The notes: generated by a model not told the origin, from the letters alone. A stretch of 64,000 nt of DNA from Hamiltosporidium tvaerminnensis (GCA_022605425.2 JAKIMF020000001.1:1552501-1616500), one strand, 5' to 3'. Positions 1 to 10,711 are shown, counted from the stretch's first letter. Numbers and translations: made by a program.

Positions 1-115
1 GCCGATGTAATGTTGAGGAATTTTTTTTTAAACCTAGAAATGAGTTAATGTCATCAAAACAATGTAACATGCAAGTGTTTTTAAAAAGATATGATATTTT
101 CAAAATAAAAAAAAC
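1..115 (+). repeat. RepA interspersed repeat, 3' fragment
   Basis: The first ~115 bases match the last part of a ~740-bp repeat family seen again at 8.5-9.1, 30.3-31.0, 40.3-41.1 and 48.7-49.4 kb. Shared landmarks are the 'aaacctagaa' block, 'gttaatgtcat' and the closing 'aaaaagatatgatat'. The copy is cut by the window edge, so its true start is not visible. The family has no coding region I can recognise. Confidence 0.7.
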
Positions 116-1160
116 TTGCATTCTAAAAACTCTAGAAGAAATAACCTTGGTAACATAATTGTTTTAACTTTTGTTGGTTCTATCGATCCAAAGAAGAAAA
201 CATTGGATGTATTCAACTACAAAAATATTATTTTATTTTGATTTAAAGTGTGATAATTATGTCTAATATCCCAAATATTTGAATAATTATTATTTGGGTC
301 GAATTATTCTCAAATGTAATTTTCATAAGTTTCTTGAACTGAGAATCTTCATTTAAAATATTCAAATACTTTTTTTATTAAATTCTAGTTTTCGACTATT
401 TTCAAAGTTTACTTTATTCTGTTTCTCTAAATCAGGTTTCTCCAAACATTGACCTACCACAGCAGTCTACAAATTACCCACATCTACTGCTCACAATCTT
501 TATATTGTGTGCTAGGTGTTTCTTTAAGCTAAAGAAAATGATAAAATTGCCTTATATTATACAAAAAATTTCAAATTAAGATATTTTTTAGTATATATTC
601 GTAATACTTACTTACTCACTCCGCGGTGCTACAGCTCCTGAAGAACCCGGGCCCTTAAGGATATTTCCCATTCATGAATTAGTAATATAAAGACAATTTA
701 TTTGATTTTTAACATATTTTTAAACCATTGCATTTTTTTAATTGATTTATACCAAAAAAACAAAAATGAAATAATAAAAAATTGGTGGCATAATGTATTA
801 GTAATGAATTTTGCGTAGTTAATATTTGTCTCTACTGACTTCTTAAAGTTTAGTCCAATATATTATCAGAAATTATCGTAAAAGTTTCAAGTGCATATAT
901 CTTAATTTGTATCTATAAATATTATTTGTGTATTTCATTTCAGAGACTGTTTATTCACACAGATAGGTAGTGCTAAAAGCGGAAATAAATTATTGAACGA
1001 GTTTTTGAGGGGGATGACTAAATTGTGCAGTTGGAAGACTTATATAAAATTCTAGTAATTAATTTGAATATTTTTCTTTTGAACATCCGTATCAAAATTT
1101 TAACAATTGTTTGAGAAATATCAATAACAAACATCGAATAAATACTTTTCACTAAGTTGG
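116..1160. other. AT-rich intergenic sequence with one GC-rich island
   Basis: No gene recognised. The only stretch that stands out is a GC-rich block at 605-660, listed separately. The rest is low-complexity A/T sequence without long open frames. Confidence 0.6.
605..660. repeat. GC-rich island resembling an arthropod repeat
   Basis: This short block begins with tandem 'actt' units and runs into a GC-rich core containing 'ccgcggtgctacagctcc' and 'gaagaacccgggccc'. It is strikingly unlike the surrounding AT-rich DNA. From memory, and not checked, similar 'acttactcactccGTGGCGCTACAG...GGGCC' sequences are common interspersed repeats in insects and crustaceans. It may be a relic acquired from an arthropod host, or a decayed element of unknown type. 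Confidence 0.35.
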
Positions 1161-1164
1161 TATA

Positions 1165-1800
1165 AAATCTAATGAGTTCTGGGTCCGTTAAATTTTTATA
1201 GAAGTCAATGTAACCTGCGAGCCAAAAAATTTGGCGACTCTTGCTCTAAATCCACCCTTGATTATATTATTGGTTGTGATCGAAAAGATACACTTTCTAA
1301 AATATCACATATTTTTTTTGGGTTTTACCTGTTTAACAGCATCATCTTCGAAACTTGGCTCCCATAATGAAGGTATTGGCTTTAATGAATTTGTATCTTG
1401 ATCTAACTAACGTTGATGCTCTCATCCAATTCTCTTCGGTACTTATTGGGACTAAATTTTTTAAGTTCTAAAGAAGATATCTCGAATGTTTTCTTGAGCA
1501 CTATCGACGGAATATATACCCCTATCTTTATGAGTAATGAGGTCTTTATAAGTACTTCTTATGATATTAGGCCATAATATCATTCCGAGTTATCACCTAA
1601 GACATTATCGCAACACCCCTCTTATAAATAAGACCCGGATTATTGGCTAATAAGTTACACTTTTTTGGTTTTAAAGTTTTAACCATTAAAATAGAATCCT
1701 TTTTCAAGTAACTTTATCTTGTTTTTTATTTTCTAAAATATATGAGTCTATCATTTCAAATTTAAAAATAAGTTTTAAATCTAGTTTCCGTAATTTTAAA
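1165..1800 (-). mobile_element. LINE relic (copy 1), minus strand
   Basis: Read on the minus strand, this stretch aligns piecewise with the 3' third of the LINE at 50.7-54.5 kb. The best matches are 'aataagacccggattattggct' (LINE 53.98-54.0 kb, around the stop codon of its long frame), 'ttctcttcggtacttattgggac' (54.18-54.2 kb) and 'gacggaatatatacccctat' (54.1 kb). The lower-coordinate end, 'ttctgggtccgttaaatttttatag', resembles the LINE tail. No open frame survives. It is an old, heavily mutated insertion; the boundaries are approximate. Confidence 0.65.
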
Positions 1801-2227
1801 TATCTAAATTTATTTAATTAAAAAAATGAAGCACAATTTAACCCTATTCTTACATATAAACTTAGATATATTCTAATTTATCATTTATTACTCCAATTTT
1901 CGAAAATTTTTATATTTCTTCAAACTATAGATAATTTGGATAATCTCTAGGATATATTTTATTGATCTTAAGAAAAATTCTTCTAATATTTTTTAATATT
2001 TTAATATTTTTATCATCTGAATTACTTAAACGATGTATTATTTCCAATCTTAAACAACTTTGAACATTTTTTTTATCAAATTATATGGGTAAATATTTTG
2101 AATTTAATCAAATTTTTTATGTTTACTTCTGAGTAGAAAAAGGAAGTATCTTTAATATGTTTTTCTATATTCAAATTTAAAAGTAATAGTATATACGAAT
2201 GTTTATTGAAAGCAGCAAAAAGAATCT
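1801..2227. other. Intergenic, upstream of VPS53
   Basis: AT-rich sequence between a LINE relic and the VPS53 start. No RNA gene, clear promoter element or CCC start motif is visible. The 15 bases before the ATG are A-rich. Confidence 0.5.
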
Positions 2228-3985
2228 ATGAGTTTCAATAAAAAAAATTTAAAACTGTTTCAAAAAATAACAAAACCTTTTCAAGAAATTGTAAACAAAA
2301 CCATGAAAAATAACGAAAGAAGAGAATTAACAAGATTTTATGATCTCATTAAAAGAAAAGATTATAAAAAAATAGAGATGTCACTAAATACGATATCTAA
2401 AATAAATGCGACTGCTATTTCAGATCCTAAAGATTTGGATTTATTGAAACAATATACTAAAAACAAAGAAATCTTAAAAATAATTATGAGAAATGATATA
2501 AAATTCTTACTTTGTAATAAAAGGAAAATCCACAAAGAGATGATAAATACCGTATTGTATCTCGATAATGCTTATATTAAAGAAATTAAAGATATCATGA
2601 TAGATAATATTATTATTCAAAAGTATGAAAATTATGTATATTCTATGAAATCAAATATAAGAAAATTGTGCGAATTGAAGAAAGCCATTGACTGGTTTGA
2701 GAATTCATTGGATAGTTTAAGGCTGAATGAATCTGATATTCCTCCTCAATGGAATCTTGAAGGCGAGTTTGTATTTAAATTTTGTGTGCTAACGAAGCAG
2801 ATTATTTGTAATATTATTTTCCATAACAATATTGATAATAAAGACTATTTAGACGGATTAAAATATATTTTAGAATTCGAAAAGAAATATTGCAATCACA
2901 TTTTCAGCGATAATTGTTGTGAAAATAATAATAATACAAATAATGATAAAAATAAAAAGATAATTTTTAAAAACACTGGCGTTGAACTTGTTGAAGATAA
3001 TAAATCGAGTTTGAATGATCCCTTAGATGTAGAAACCGATACAAAAATAACCAAAAAAGATTTAGAAGATTTAAAAAAAAATTGCAAACATCGAAAGATG
3101 TTATCACAGATATTTATTCCTTATATAGAAATATACGTTAAATTTCTTTTTATTGAAGCTCGTAAAATAGAAATGGATCAATCAAAAAAGGAAATGAAGA
3201 TCGTTTGCGGATTTATAGAATTTTTCAGAATTATAGGTGAAATATTTTTGGAAATACAATATTTTGAATCTGAGAAAATTTATGAATATTTTTTGGCTGA
3301 AGTCAATTCAATTGCGATTAGATTTATAGAAAAAATAGAACATAAAAGAAACTTCAAAGAAGCTGTTTTAATTCTAAACACATTTTCTTACGTAGAAAGT
3401 ACTTCAGTTGATCTCTTTAAAAAAATTTACGAAAAAAACAATAAAATATGTTGTGAAAATGTGATTCAGAAAGAACTTCGTTTAAAGGAGGCACAAGAGT
3501 ATACATTTATAGATAAATATTATCAGAAGTACTTTAAACAGCTTGAATTGTCGGACAAGAATCTAAAATTTTCAGAATTTTTATCAAATTTTTTACAAAA
3601 TGAAATTTTCGGGGCCGATCTTTTAGGAATCAGCGAGGATGTAATGCTTTTTTTGCTTGAACTTTCTATTTCATTTATATTTTCAAAAATTATGTTCTTA
3701 AAGTTAAATACGTCAAAAGCTGAACAGCTTTTGTTTGAAGTTTCTGATTTCAAAAATATACATCGCAACAAACTTATTTATGTTCCACTTATTTCGATGT
3801 TGGAAAAATATTTAAAAATATTTCTCTGTAATCCCAACGATACTGAAACCTTCATTACAAATTTTTTTCATTTTTCCTCTGGATCTTTCTCATTTTCACA
3901 AATAATCTCTGTTTTAGAGGATGCAAAGAATAATGTAAATCTTTTTGTACGATATAAAGTAAGAGTGAAAGATAAAAATAAGTAA
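2228..3985 (+). CDS. VPS53: Vps53-like subunit of the GARP/EARP tethering complex
   Basis: Encodes 585 aa from an ATG. Residues ~150-240 carry the Vps53 core pattern: an Arg/Lys-rich run leading to 'WFENSLDSL', then 'IPPQWNLEGEFVFKFC' followed by a Thr-Lys, then 'LDGLKYILEFEKKY'. These match the family's Phe-Pro-x-x-Trp, Phe-Cys-x-x-Thr-Arg and Thr-x-Glu-Phe-Glu signatures. A second block near residue 285 ('FIPYIEIYV') matches the following conserved 'cFePhl..Yv' segment. In yeast, Vps53 with Vps51, 52 and 54 tethers endosome-derived vesicles at the trans-Golgi. The protein is shorter than yeast Vps53 (822 aa), with an Asn/Lys-rich linker at ~235-265. It is convergent with the chitinase, 96 bp away. 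Another CATCHR-family tether is the main alternative. Confidence 0.65.
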   Translation: MSFNKKNLKLFQKITKPFQEIVNKTMKNNERRELTRFYDLIKRKDYKKIEMSLNTISKINATAISDPKDLDLLKQYTKNKEILKIIMRNDIKFLLCNKRKIHKEMINTVLYLDNAYIKEIKDIMIDNIIIQKYENYVYSMKSNIRKLCELKKAIDWFENSLDSLRLNESDIPPQWNLEGEFVFKFCVLTKQIICNIIFHNNIDNKDYLDGLKYILEFEKKYCNHIFSDNCCENNNNTNNDKNKKIIFKNTGVELVEDNKSSLNDPLDVETDTKITKKDLEDLKKNCKHRKMLSQIFIPYIEIYVKFLFIEARKIEMDQSKKEMKIVCGFIEFFRIIGEIFLEIQYFESEKIYEYFLAEVNSIAIRFIEKIEHKRNFKEAVLILNTFSYVESTSVDLFKKIYEKNNKICCENVIQKELRLKEAQEYTFIDKYYQKYFKQLELSDKNLKFSEFLSNFLQNEIFGADLLGISEDVMLFLLELSISFIFSKIMFLKLNTSKAEQLLFEVSDFKNIHRNKLIYVPLISMLEKYLKIFLCNPNDTETFITNFFHFSSGSFSFSQIISVLEDAKNNVNLFVRYKVRVKDKNK

Positions 3986-4081
3986 ATTATAACATATTTC
4001 ATTCGAAATAATTCAAAAAATCAAGAAAAAAATAGAAAATTTCAAATTTTATGGTTTTCTAAGTAAATAAAGAAGTATTTT

Positions 4082-4840
4082 TTAATTATAACAACCTTTT
4101 TCGGATGCTGTTTTTTTTATATTGAAAGCTTTAGCAACTTTTAGGTATATTTTATATCTATTTTTGCTTATCTCAACATTATTTTTACCATTTTCTACTG
4201 TTCCATTGATAGCTTTAGTTGTTGCACCAAAATATTTCTTTTTAACTTTTGGATAAGGTCTTACGAATAATAACCAATAACAGGCAGAAACATCAGCAGC
4301 TATTTTAATATCGGTACAAACAAGTTCAGGTTCGTCTAAAAGCTTATACCCCATACCAAGTTCATTAGATATTCGCGCATAATTTTTTGGCCATGTAATT
4401 TGTAAAAAGCCTCTTCCGTGATATGATTTATCTTTTCTACCCATTCCATCATCATATATTTGTTTATCAAAATCAGGATTTTCTACTGCGTATCTTTCTT
4501 CCAAATATTTTAAACCCCCAGTTTCATGGATAATATGCGCCAAAAACATAGCAGATTCTTCTTTATTTTGTATTTTATCATTCATGGATCTACACAATTC
4601 CGTAACATATAAAGTATTTGGTGGCTCAAACCCGCAGCTACTGATAGCATCAAATATTTCTTTACTCGTAATTAAATTATTCTTTTTTGGAAATAATTTA
4701 TGATAAAATCTTTTAAAGAAATTATGTTTTTCAGGAGTTTTTTCTTCTGGTACATCATCTAATTTATTATTGAATACATCTTCTTTTACTCTATCGTCTT
4801 TTCCGTTTTGTAATATTTTGGTCTTTTTGTTCAGAACCAT
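4082..4840 (-). CDS. GH19 endochitinase
   Basis: Encodes 252 aa from the first ATG; the open frame extends two codons further only through a TTG. Residues ~57-245 form a glycoside hydrolase family 19 catalytic domain. The first catalytic Glu lies in 'HIIHETGG' (Glu106), a second acidic pair follows in 'YLEERYA' (Glu114/115), and the substrate-cleft block is 'YHGRGFLQITWPKNYARIS'. The C-terminal 'ATKAINGTVENG' fits the family's Asn-Gly loop. GH19 enzymes cut chitin internally; in microsporidia, whose spore wall contains chitin, they are thought to act in wall remodelling or germination. The N-terminus is Lys-rich and has no clear signal peptide, so either export is unconventional, an upstream exon is missed, or it acts inside. 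Convergent with VPS53. Confidence 0.9.
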   Translation of the reverse strand: MVLNKKTKILQNGKDDRVKEDVFNNKLDDVPEEKTPEKHNFFKRFYHKLFPKKNNLITSKEIFDAISSCGFEPPNTLYVTELCRSMNDKIQNKEESAMFLAHIIHETGGLKYLEERYAVENPDFDKQIYDDGMGRKDKSYHGRGFLQITWPKNYARISNELGMGYKLLDEPELVCTDIKIAADVSACYWLLFVRPYPKVKKKYFGATTKAINGTVENGKNNVEISKNRYKIYLKVAKAFNIKKTASEKGCYN

Positions 4841-7057
4841 GTTCAAGGATGCTTGTTTATTTATTTATCTTATACATGTTTCAAAAAACATCAATGAATG
4901 AAATTTTTGATAATAAAGCATTTTTTCATGTCAAAATATTAATTTTTGAATAATTTAACAAATAAAAGATAGATTTGTACTGATTTGACGAAAAACTTTT
5001 TTATAATATGTTACTCAATATTTAGATTGAATTAGGGATTAACATTGTAAAAGTAATCACTTTTAATGAAATTATGTAAAATTATTGTTTAAATTAAACT
5101 TATAGGAGTATTCATTGTTTTGTACTGTAACGATGTAACTAAATATAAATCGAATAACATTTATTTCTGATAAATGCAGAAATATTTAATAAAATCGTGG
5201 GGGAACACATATTCTTACTTTTAAATAATTTTCCTACCATTTTAACAACCAACTGATAAATTTAAAAACGAAAAATAAAAACTACTGGATTTGGAATATT
5301 TTCATTTAAACTTTTAATAGAGCAGTTTTTTAAATTTTTAAGCGTAGAATAATTCACATTAAATATTAACCGTTATTCAAACAAATAATTTCGAAGTTTT
5401 TTTTATCCTGGAAAATCTTGAGAAAATTTAATCCGACTTTATAATCGCAAAATATATTTTATAAATTGGAATGGTTATAAGATGATTAATAATATATTAT
5501 TTCAACCGGTATAAATCTAAAACACGATTGTAAAAATGTAAGAAATAAAATATATTAACTGAAAAATTCTGCTTCTTTATTATATTAAGACTATCTAAAA
5601 GATACAGAAATCTTCCTAAAAAATTATTTAAACTATTATCAAATATATTCTAAAAAATCTAATATAATATGTAAACTAATAATTAGAGGAATTTAGGTTG
5701 ATGTAATTTAAAATTTCATTAATTTATGAATTAATATTTCAGAGAGATATTAATCATTCGAAAAAGCGATCTGATGTATTTGAAAACAGGTTAATTTTCA
5801 AATAATTAAAAAAATCCCTTCTAGGGTCTGCTAATGGGATACAAAATGCATAGCAAATAGCAAACTATAGTCACAAATAAGCCATTAATTAAATAGTTCT
5901 TCGTATTTTTTCATTGCCATATTCCACATTCGCCATCGAGCTGTATTTATTTCATTTAAAATTTACTAAAATAATTATATTTAAAATATACTATTAAAAT
6001 ATCTTAAAATTTTAAATATTAAAATCTAATATTATTAAACAACCAAGAAATTCTTTGAATTGCTTGAGCAAAAATTAAATTATTTTTAATTTTAGTGCTT
6101 TTAATTTTAACATACAAATAATTTTTCACTTGCTTAAATTATTGGTTATGAATGATTGTATCACAGCTTTTTATGGTAATTATTACTAGTAGAGTTCGTA
6201 ATTCATTCAAATCATTAAAATATTTTTCTGTTAAAATTACAATGCTAATTCGAATCAAAATTACGATATGAAGAGTAGTTTGCAGTATTCTTCAATTATT
6301 TAAAAGAACTAACTATGAAACCGAATTTAAATATATATTGATAGATATAAAAATCTAAAAATGATAAAAGCCAAAGTTGAAATATAAAGTTTATTAGTCA
6401 TAAATATAAAGATCAAATATATTCGAAATCATATAGAGTACCAAATTCAAATTTAAATTTAAAATTAAGAATAAAAAATAAAAATTTTGAAAATATAAAT
6501 CTAATTACAAACAAAAGTACATAATAGATGAAAAAATAGGTGTGGATCTTTAAAATATGTGGTCTAACGATATATTTCATTGCATTTTTCAAATTATAGA
6601 AATTCATAAAATTATTAACAAATATCTTTTTTCTTATATCAATTTCAAGTTTTAATAATATAATCGGAATGGAAGCATTTAAATTTTCGAATATTCACTT
6701 CTTCTTAAATTTTTTTTAATTAAGTATCACGACTAAATTGGTAAATTACAATATATTAGACCAAAAAAGGAGTAATTAAAACAAAAAAATAATAACTGTG
6801 ATTATATTATAAAAAACTAAAATCCAAAGAATTATATAATCCGTGAGAAACCGATAGTATTTTATGGAAAAAAAATGATTTAATCTAAAATTTTTAATTA
6901 ACCCATTTAGCTTTATATGATTTAGCCACAACCATAGAATAAATCCAAGACCGATTTTGCATTTTTTTTGTCCTTCAATTATTTTCTTAATCTGTCATGT
7001 ATAAATAAAATATACAAACTGCATGAGAATGATTTAGTAAATTTATTTTTCAAAACT
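4841..7057. other. Long AT-rich intergenic stretch
   Basis: About 2.2 kb without a supportable gene. A 64-codon open frame near 6.5 kb on the minus strand is low-complexity and hydrophobic and is not credited. No tRNA-like or rRNA-like sequence was seen. Confidence 0.6.
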
Positions 7058-7519
7058 TTACATTTTTTTTATTTTCTTCGGTGTGAGAAAGACATTTATA
7101 ATTTTATTAAATATGTATCCAGTTAATAATCCAGAGATTACTTCTATTTTGGTGTGATGGCAGTAAAACACTCTTGATATTGATCCAACAAAACAAAATA
7201 TAAAATTGAACCAAGTTGGATTTGAAAAGAAATGGAATGAAAAATATGCAGCGTGTGAACTTGGAAAAGCATATTTAGATCCAATCTTTGACAGTAAGTT
7301 TTTCAAAACGAGATAAACCAAGTTTTCACTCTGTATGTTTTCATGTTTAATTCGTCGATTAATTCTAAAAATTTCTTTTAAAATTGTTGAAAATGCCATG
7401 TTAAGTAAAATCTTTGATGCAGTTAAAATTTTATTTGTATTTCGCGTAAATATGCCAGTTATGTGATAGAATAATAATATTATCGGTGCAATTCCAAATG
7501 TTAGATTTATTATGTACAT
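7058..7519 (-). CDS. CAX4: PAP2-family phosphatase, dolichyl-pyrophosphatase-like
   Basis: Encodes 153 aa from the ATG at 7519; further upstream in frame there is only a GTG and then a stop, and a CCCC motif sits just before this ATG. Three PAP2 motifs are visible: Lys48...Arg55 in 'KEIFRINRR' (motif C1), 'PSSHA' at 86-90 (C2) and 'SRVFYCHHTKIEVISG' at 115-130 (C3). The PSSH form and 'HTxxxV' in C3 fit dolichyldiphosphatase (Cax4/DOLPP1) better than PA phosphatases, with Glu126 where Gln is usual. Several hydrophobic segments fit an ER membrane protein. The family hydrolyses Dol-PP to Dol-P after glycan transfer, recycling the carrier. The protein is shorter than yeast Cax4 (239 aa). A general PAP2 lipid phosphatase is the alternative. 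Confidence 0.75.
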   Translation of the reverse strand: MYIINLTFGIAPIILLFYHITGIFTRNTNKILTASKILLNMAFSTILKEIFRINRRIKHENIQSENLVYLVLKNLLSKIGSKYAFPSSHAAYFSFHFFSNPTWFNFIFCFVGSISRVFYCHHTKIEVISGLLTGYIFNKIINVFLTPKKIKKM

Positions 7520-8190
7520 TTCGAGGGGTCTTATTTTTTGACCTTTTATATTTTTCACGATAAAATATAACCCCTTATTTTTAAAAATATCTTATTGGTT
7601 GGTGATTAGAAGAATAAATTTTAAATATGATATTGTTGAGCAATATTGAAAGAAAAAGATGCCAAAGACTTGTTGTTTTATTTATATCACAAAAAGAAAA
7701 TTTTTGGAAATTTCTAGAAATTTTATTTCCTCCTAGAAATTTATACATCTTTAATTAACTTACGAAGTTAAGAAACATGTGTAACTTTATATATGATAAT
7801 AGGTATTTAAAAACATATTTTTACAAATAAAATAATCTAGTGAAGTATTTTATTTGTATAAACGCACTTTAATTTACGCTATTTTTCCGATATAAATATG
7901 CCTATAATGTCAAAAATAAATTTAAATAATTTATTATCTACGAAATAATACAAGCAATATAATATTTGAAATTCAAACAAGATCAGTTATAATTTTTTTA
8001 TATTTTTCGAGGCTGATGTTATTTAGCGATCCTTATTATAATAGATGATTGGAATCGAATATTACCGGCAAAATAATGAATTAGCTGCTTACTTATCTAT
8101 TTCTAAAAAACAAACACAAATCTAAGTTTTTAAGTCTTAACAGGCACCAATTATTTGATATTCTTATAATAAAACATGCAGAATGAAAAT
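7520..8190. other. Intergenic, nothing recognised
   Basis: AT-rich DNA upstream of the PAP2 gene. There is a short inverted-looking 'ggaaatttctagaaattttatttcctcctagaaattt' region near 7.7 kb and no gene. Confidence 0.5.
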
Positions 8191-8415
8191 GGAAGTTTAA
8201 ATAAAAATGAAATAAAAATTTTGAATAATAAACTTATAATTCAGTTTAAATAAAAATGAAATAAAAATTTTGAATAATAAACTTATAATTCAGTTTAAAG
8301 AAAAATGAAATAAAAATTTTGAATAATAAACTTATAATTCAGTTTAAATAAAAATGAAATAAAAATTTTGAATAATAAACTTATAATTCAGTTTAAATAA
8401 AAATGAAATAAAAAT
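8191..8415. repeat. 49-bp tandem array
   Basis: About 4.5 near-identical copies of a 49-bp unit containing 'cagtttaaataaaaatgaaa' and 'aataataaacttataatt'. The 'cagttta' landmark recurs at 8242, 8291, 8340 and 8389, exactly 49 bp apart. One copy carries a single a-to-g change. No coding potential. Confidence 0.9.
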
Positions 8416-8429
8416 GTATGGCCATAAAA

Positions 8430-9145
8430 TTCTAGGGAAAATTACAACTTAAACAAATCTGATTGGAAATGAATAGTAGCAATTGGTGTGAAAATCGTTT
8501 ATTTAAATTTCTATTGAAATGAGGGTCACAAAAATTTCAGGTTGTTTCATGGAAATATGTATATTGAAAGGAACGTCTCCAAAGGGATGAAAAGACTTCT
8601 ACAAACTTAGGTTGTATTCATATGTAACTAGATTGAAAACCACGGCTGAACTTGTAGGTAATTACCATGTAAAAGCACGAACAACTAGCTTTTTTACTTG
8701 GTTTAGAAGACTTAGTGCTTGGGAGATACAGAAATAGATACTCTTTAAAAAACGGGGAAAGCTAATTAGCAGTTTATATTTGTTGGTATGGCATTGCAAA
8801 GCTAAGATGATCCCAAAATAAGTCGTAGTGTTAATTATCGGCAGGATATATATTCGATTCGGTAATATAGAGTAGGTTTAAGTACTTTTAGTCTTAAGTG
8901 AGCCCAAGGCGGGTTTATACTTACGATCATACTCCAGTCAACGGACATTTATCAACCCCAGCTAAATACCTTGCTAATTTATCGAGATTCATATCCTTTG
9001 GAATCTAGGCTCCTCTGTAGGGTAACAATAGTGTGTAGGGGTCCAGTTATTTATCTCAAACCAGAACTCTGTTGATGGCATGCGAAAAATATGGCTCATA
9101 GCATATTTTTAAAAAGATGTAATATTCTTTAAATTAAAATATGAA
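8430..9145 (+). repeat. RepA interspersed repeat (diverged copy)
   Basis: Aligns along most of its length with the RepA copies at 40.3 and 48.7 kb. Shared landmarks in order are 'gtaactagattgaaaac', 'taattaccatgtaaaagca', 'gaagacttagtgcttgggagata', 'ggtatggcattgcaa', 'acgatcatactcca', 'caacggacat' and the closing 'ttttaaaaagatgtaatatt'. It is the most diverged long copy. It has no terminal inverted repeat and no open frame. Confidence 0.75.
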
Positions 9146-9208
9146 TGTTTGCAAACACCAAATGAATTTATTTACTAAATATCTCTTTAACTATTAAATA
9201 TGTATTTA

Positions 9209-9991
9209 TTACTCTTTTAATGTGTTTATATGTTCAAACATTTTATCGATTTCAATATTATTCAAATTAACTGTTAACATATTATTTTCGTTATTTTTAA
9301 ATATTTCATGATCAAAAAAATCAACTAAATAACTGTTAAATATGTTAATATCTTTAATAAAATATTTTTTAGTTGATTTTTCGTATAAATCTTTCATATT
9401 CAAGTCATTTTTTTCTTTTTTTGCTTCCAAAATCAATTTAAAAATATTTTTTGATCTTTTGGACACGTTGTTATATACGCATATGGCATTTTCCAACCTT
9501 TTTGTTTCTGTATGAAATTTCATATCAATTATTTCTTCAGTATATGGCTCATATGTGGTAAGATCACGCAATATAAAATTATATTCATCTAAATCTTCAA
9601 GATCAAAATCAATATCTATATTGTCTAAAGTTCCAATAATTTTAATATTTCTAAAACCATTGAAGACCGATAATCTAAAAAAGTCAAAATTAAGAAATAT
9701 GAGAACAATTTTTATATTTTTTTCATATAATTTTGCATCTAAAATTTTAATAAAATTTTTATGATTTTCCGGTAAATATATTTTATATTTTGTTTTTACA
9801 GTACTTTTTATTAAATTAAAAATTTCAGATTGATTCATAATTTTCGTATTGAAAATAAGTGCATTGGTAAATATCTTACTAAGAATCTTCTTTTTACATC
9901 CATATCCATAAAAAAGAATGTTGAAATCTTCAATTATCAGATTGTATTCTTCTTTACATTTTAAATGAAAATTTTCTAATTTATTCGACAT
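9209..9991 (-). CDS. ORC2: Origin recognition complex subunit 2
   Basis: Encodes 260 aa from an ATG. Residues 23-37 carry the ORC2 signature 'FNILFYGYGCKKKIL' (family pattern: F-x-hydrophobic-YG-x-G-S/C-K), followed by a degenerate AAA+-like fold. Residues 141-150, 'LRDLTTYEPY', match the family's 'hDxTTfepY' block. ORC2 is a core subunit of the six-protein complex that marks replication origins and recruits Cdc6 and MCM. The protein covers only the conserved C-terminal half of larger fungal ORC2 (yeast 620 aa), with no long N-terminal extension, as expected for a reduced genome. It is flanked by a RepA copy downstream. Confidence 0.85.
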   Translation of the reverse strand: MSNKLENFHLKCKEEYNLIIEDFNILFYGYGCKKKILSKIFTNALIFNTKIMNQSEIFNLIKSTVKTKYKIYLPENHKNFIKILDAKLYEKNIKIVLIFLNFDFFRLSVFNGFRNIKIIGTLDNIDIDFDLEDLDEYNFILRDLTTYEPYTEEIIDMKFHTETKRLENAICVYNNVSKRSKNIFKLILEAKKEKNDLNMKDLYEKSTKKYFIKDINIFNSYLVDFFDHEIFKNNENNMLTVNLNNIEIDKMFEHINTLKE

Positions 9992-10711
9992 ATAAAAGAT
10001 GGTCTTGAATTTAAATAAAATATTTTACCAAAAAATAAAATCAAGTCAACTAGAATATATTGGATTTGGTATAAAATAAAATATCAATGAGTGAAATTTT
10101 ATAATCATACGCGATTGTAAATATTATATCGACACATTTTTAAATCAAGATGTGCAATTTTTTTACTTTTGTAATACCACCGCAATTCTTTAGTCATATA
10201 GAGATAAAAACATATGAGACTGTTTAAAATTCTTGTATGGCAAATAATTTCTATGTTGAAACTAAAATTTCCTAAGACCAATAATATATTACTCTTGATG
10301 TTTTATAAATAAAAAAAACAGGCCAAAAACTATTCTTAATACATTGGAATATTTATAACTTTTTTTATTTTGCCAGTATTTGAATCCCAGATAAATAAAG
10401 AATGGAATCGACAATTTATGTTGATTCGTCTCATAGAAGTTATAAAAAGAATTGATATTTTAATATAATTCACATAAAAAAATGAATAGTAAGGTGTTTA
10501 CCAAGAACCTAAAAAGGGAAAATTAGGTTCAAAATACAAAAACCAACCCAAGAGTTTTATATTAGTTATAATTTAAAAAATTAAGAATGAAAAATATTGG
10601 ATTTAAAATAAACCAAAAATCAGATGCTGTGATTCACGCTAATATATGACATCTTAAAAAAAGCGTAAAATATTTTTTGTATTTATTGATCCGTAATAGA
10701 AAATTCATATG
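9992..10711. other. Intergenic between ORC2 and the mariner element
   Basis: AT-rich sequence with no supported gene. It ends at the left terminal repeat of the Tc1/mariner element. Confidence 0.5.

Noticed and set aside
6413-6607. 64-codon hydrophobic frame on the minus strand
   Set aside because: Low-complexity Phe/Tyr/Ile composition expected by chance in very AT-rich DNA; no start motif or domain.
7520-7558. GTG start for the PAP2 gene
   Set aside because: A eukaryotic gene should start at ATG, and the CCCC motif sits just before the internal ATG at 7519.
8191-8415. CRISPR-like array
   Set aside because: Units are contiguous with no unique spacers, and the genome is eukaryotic.
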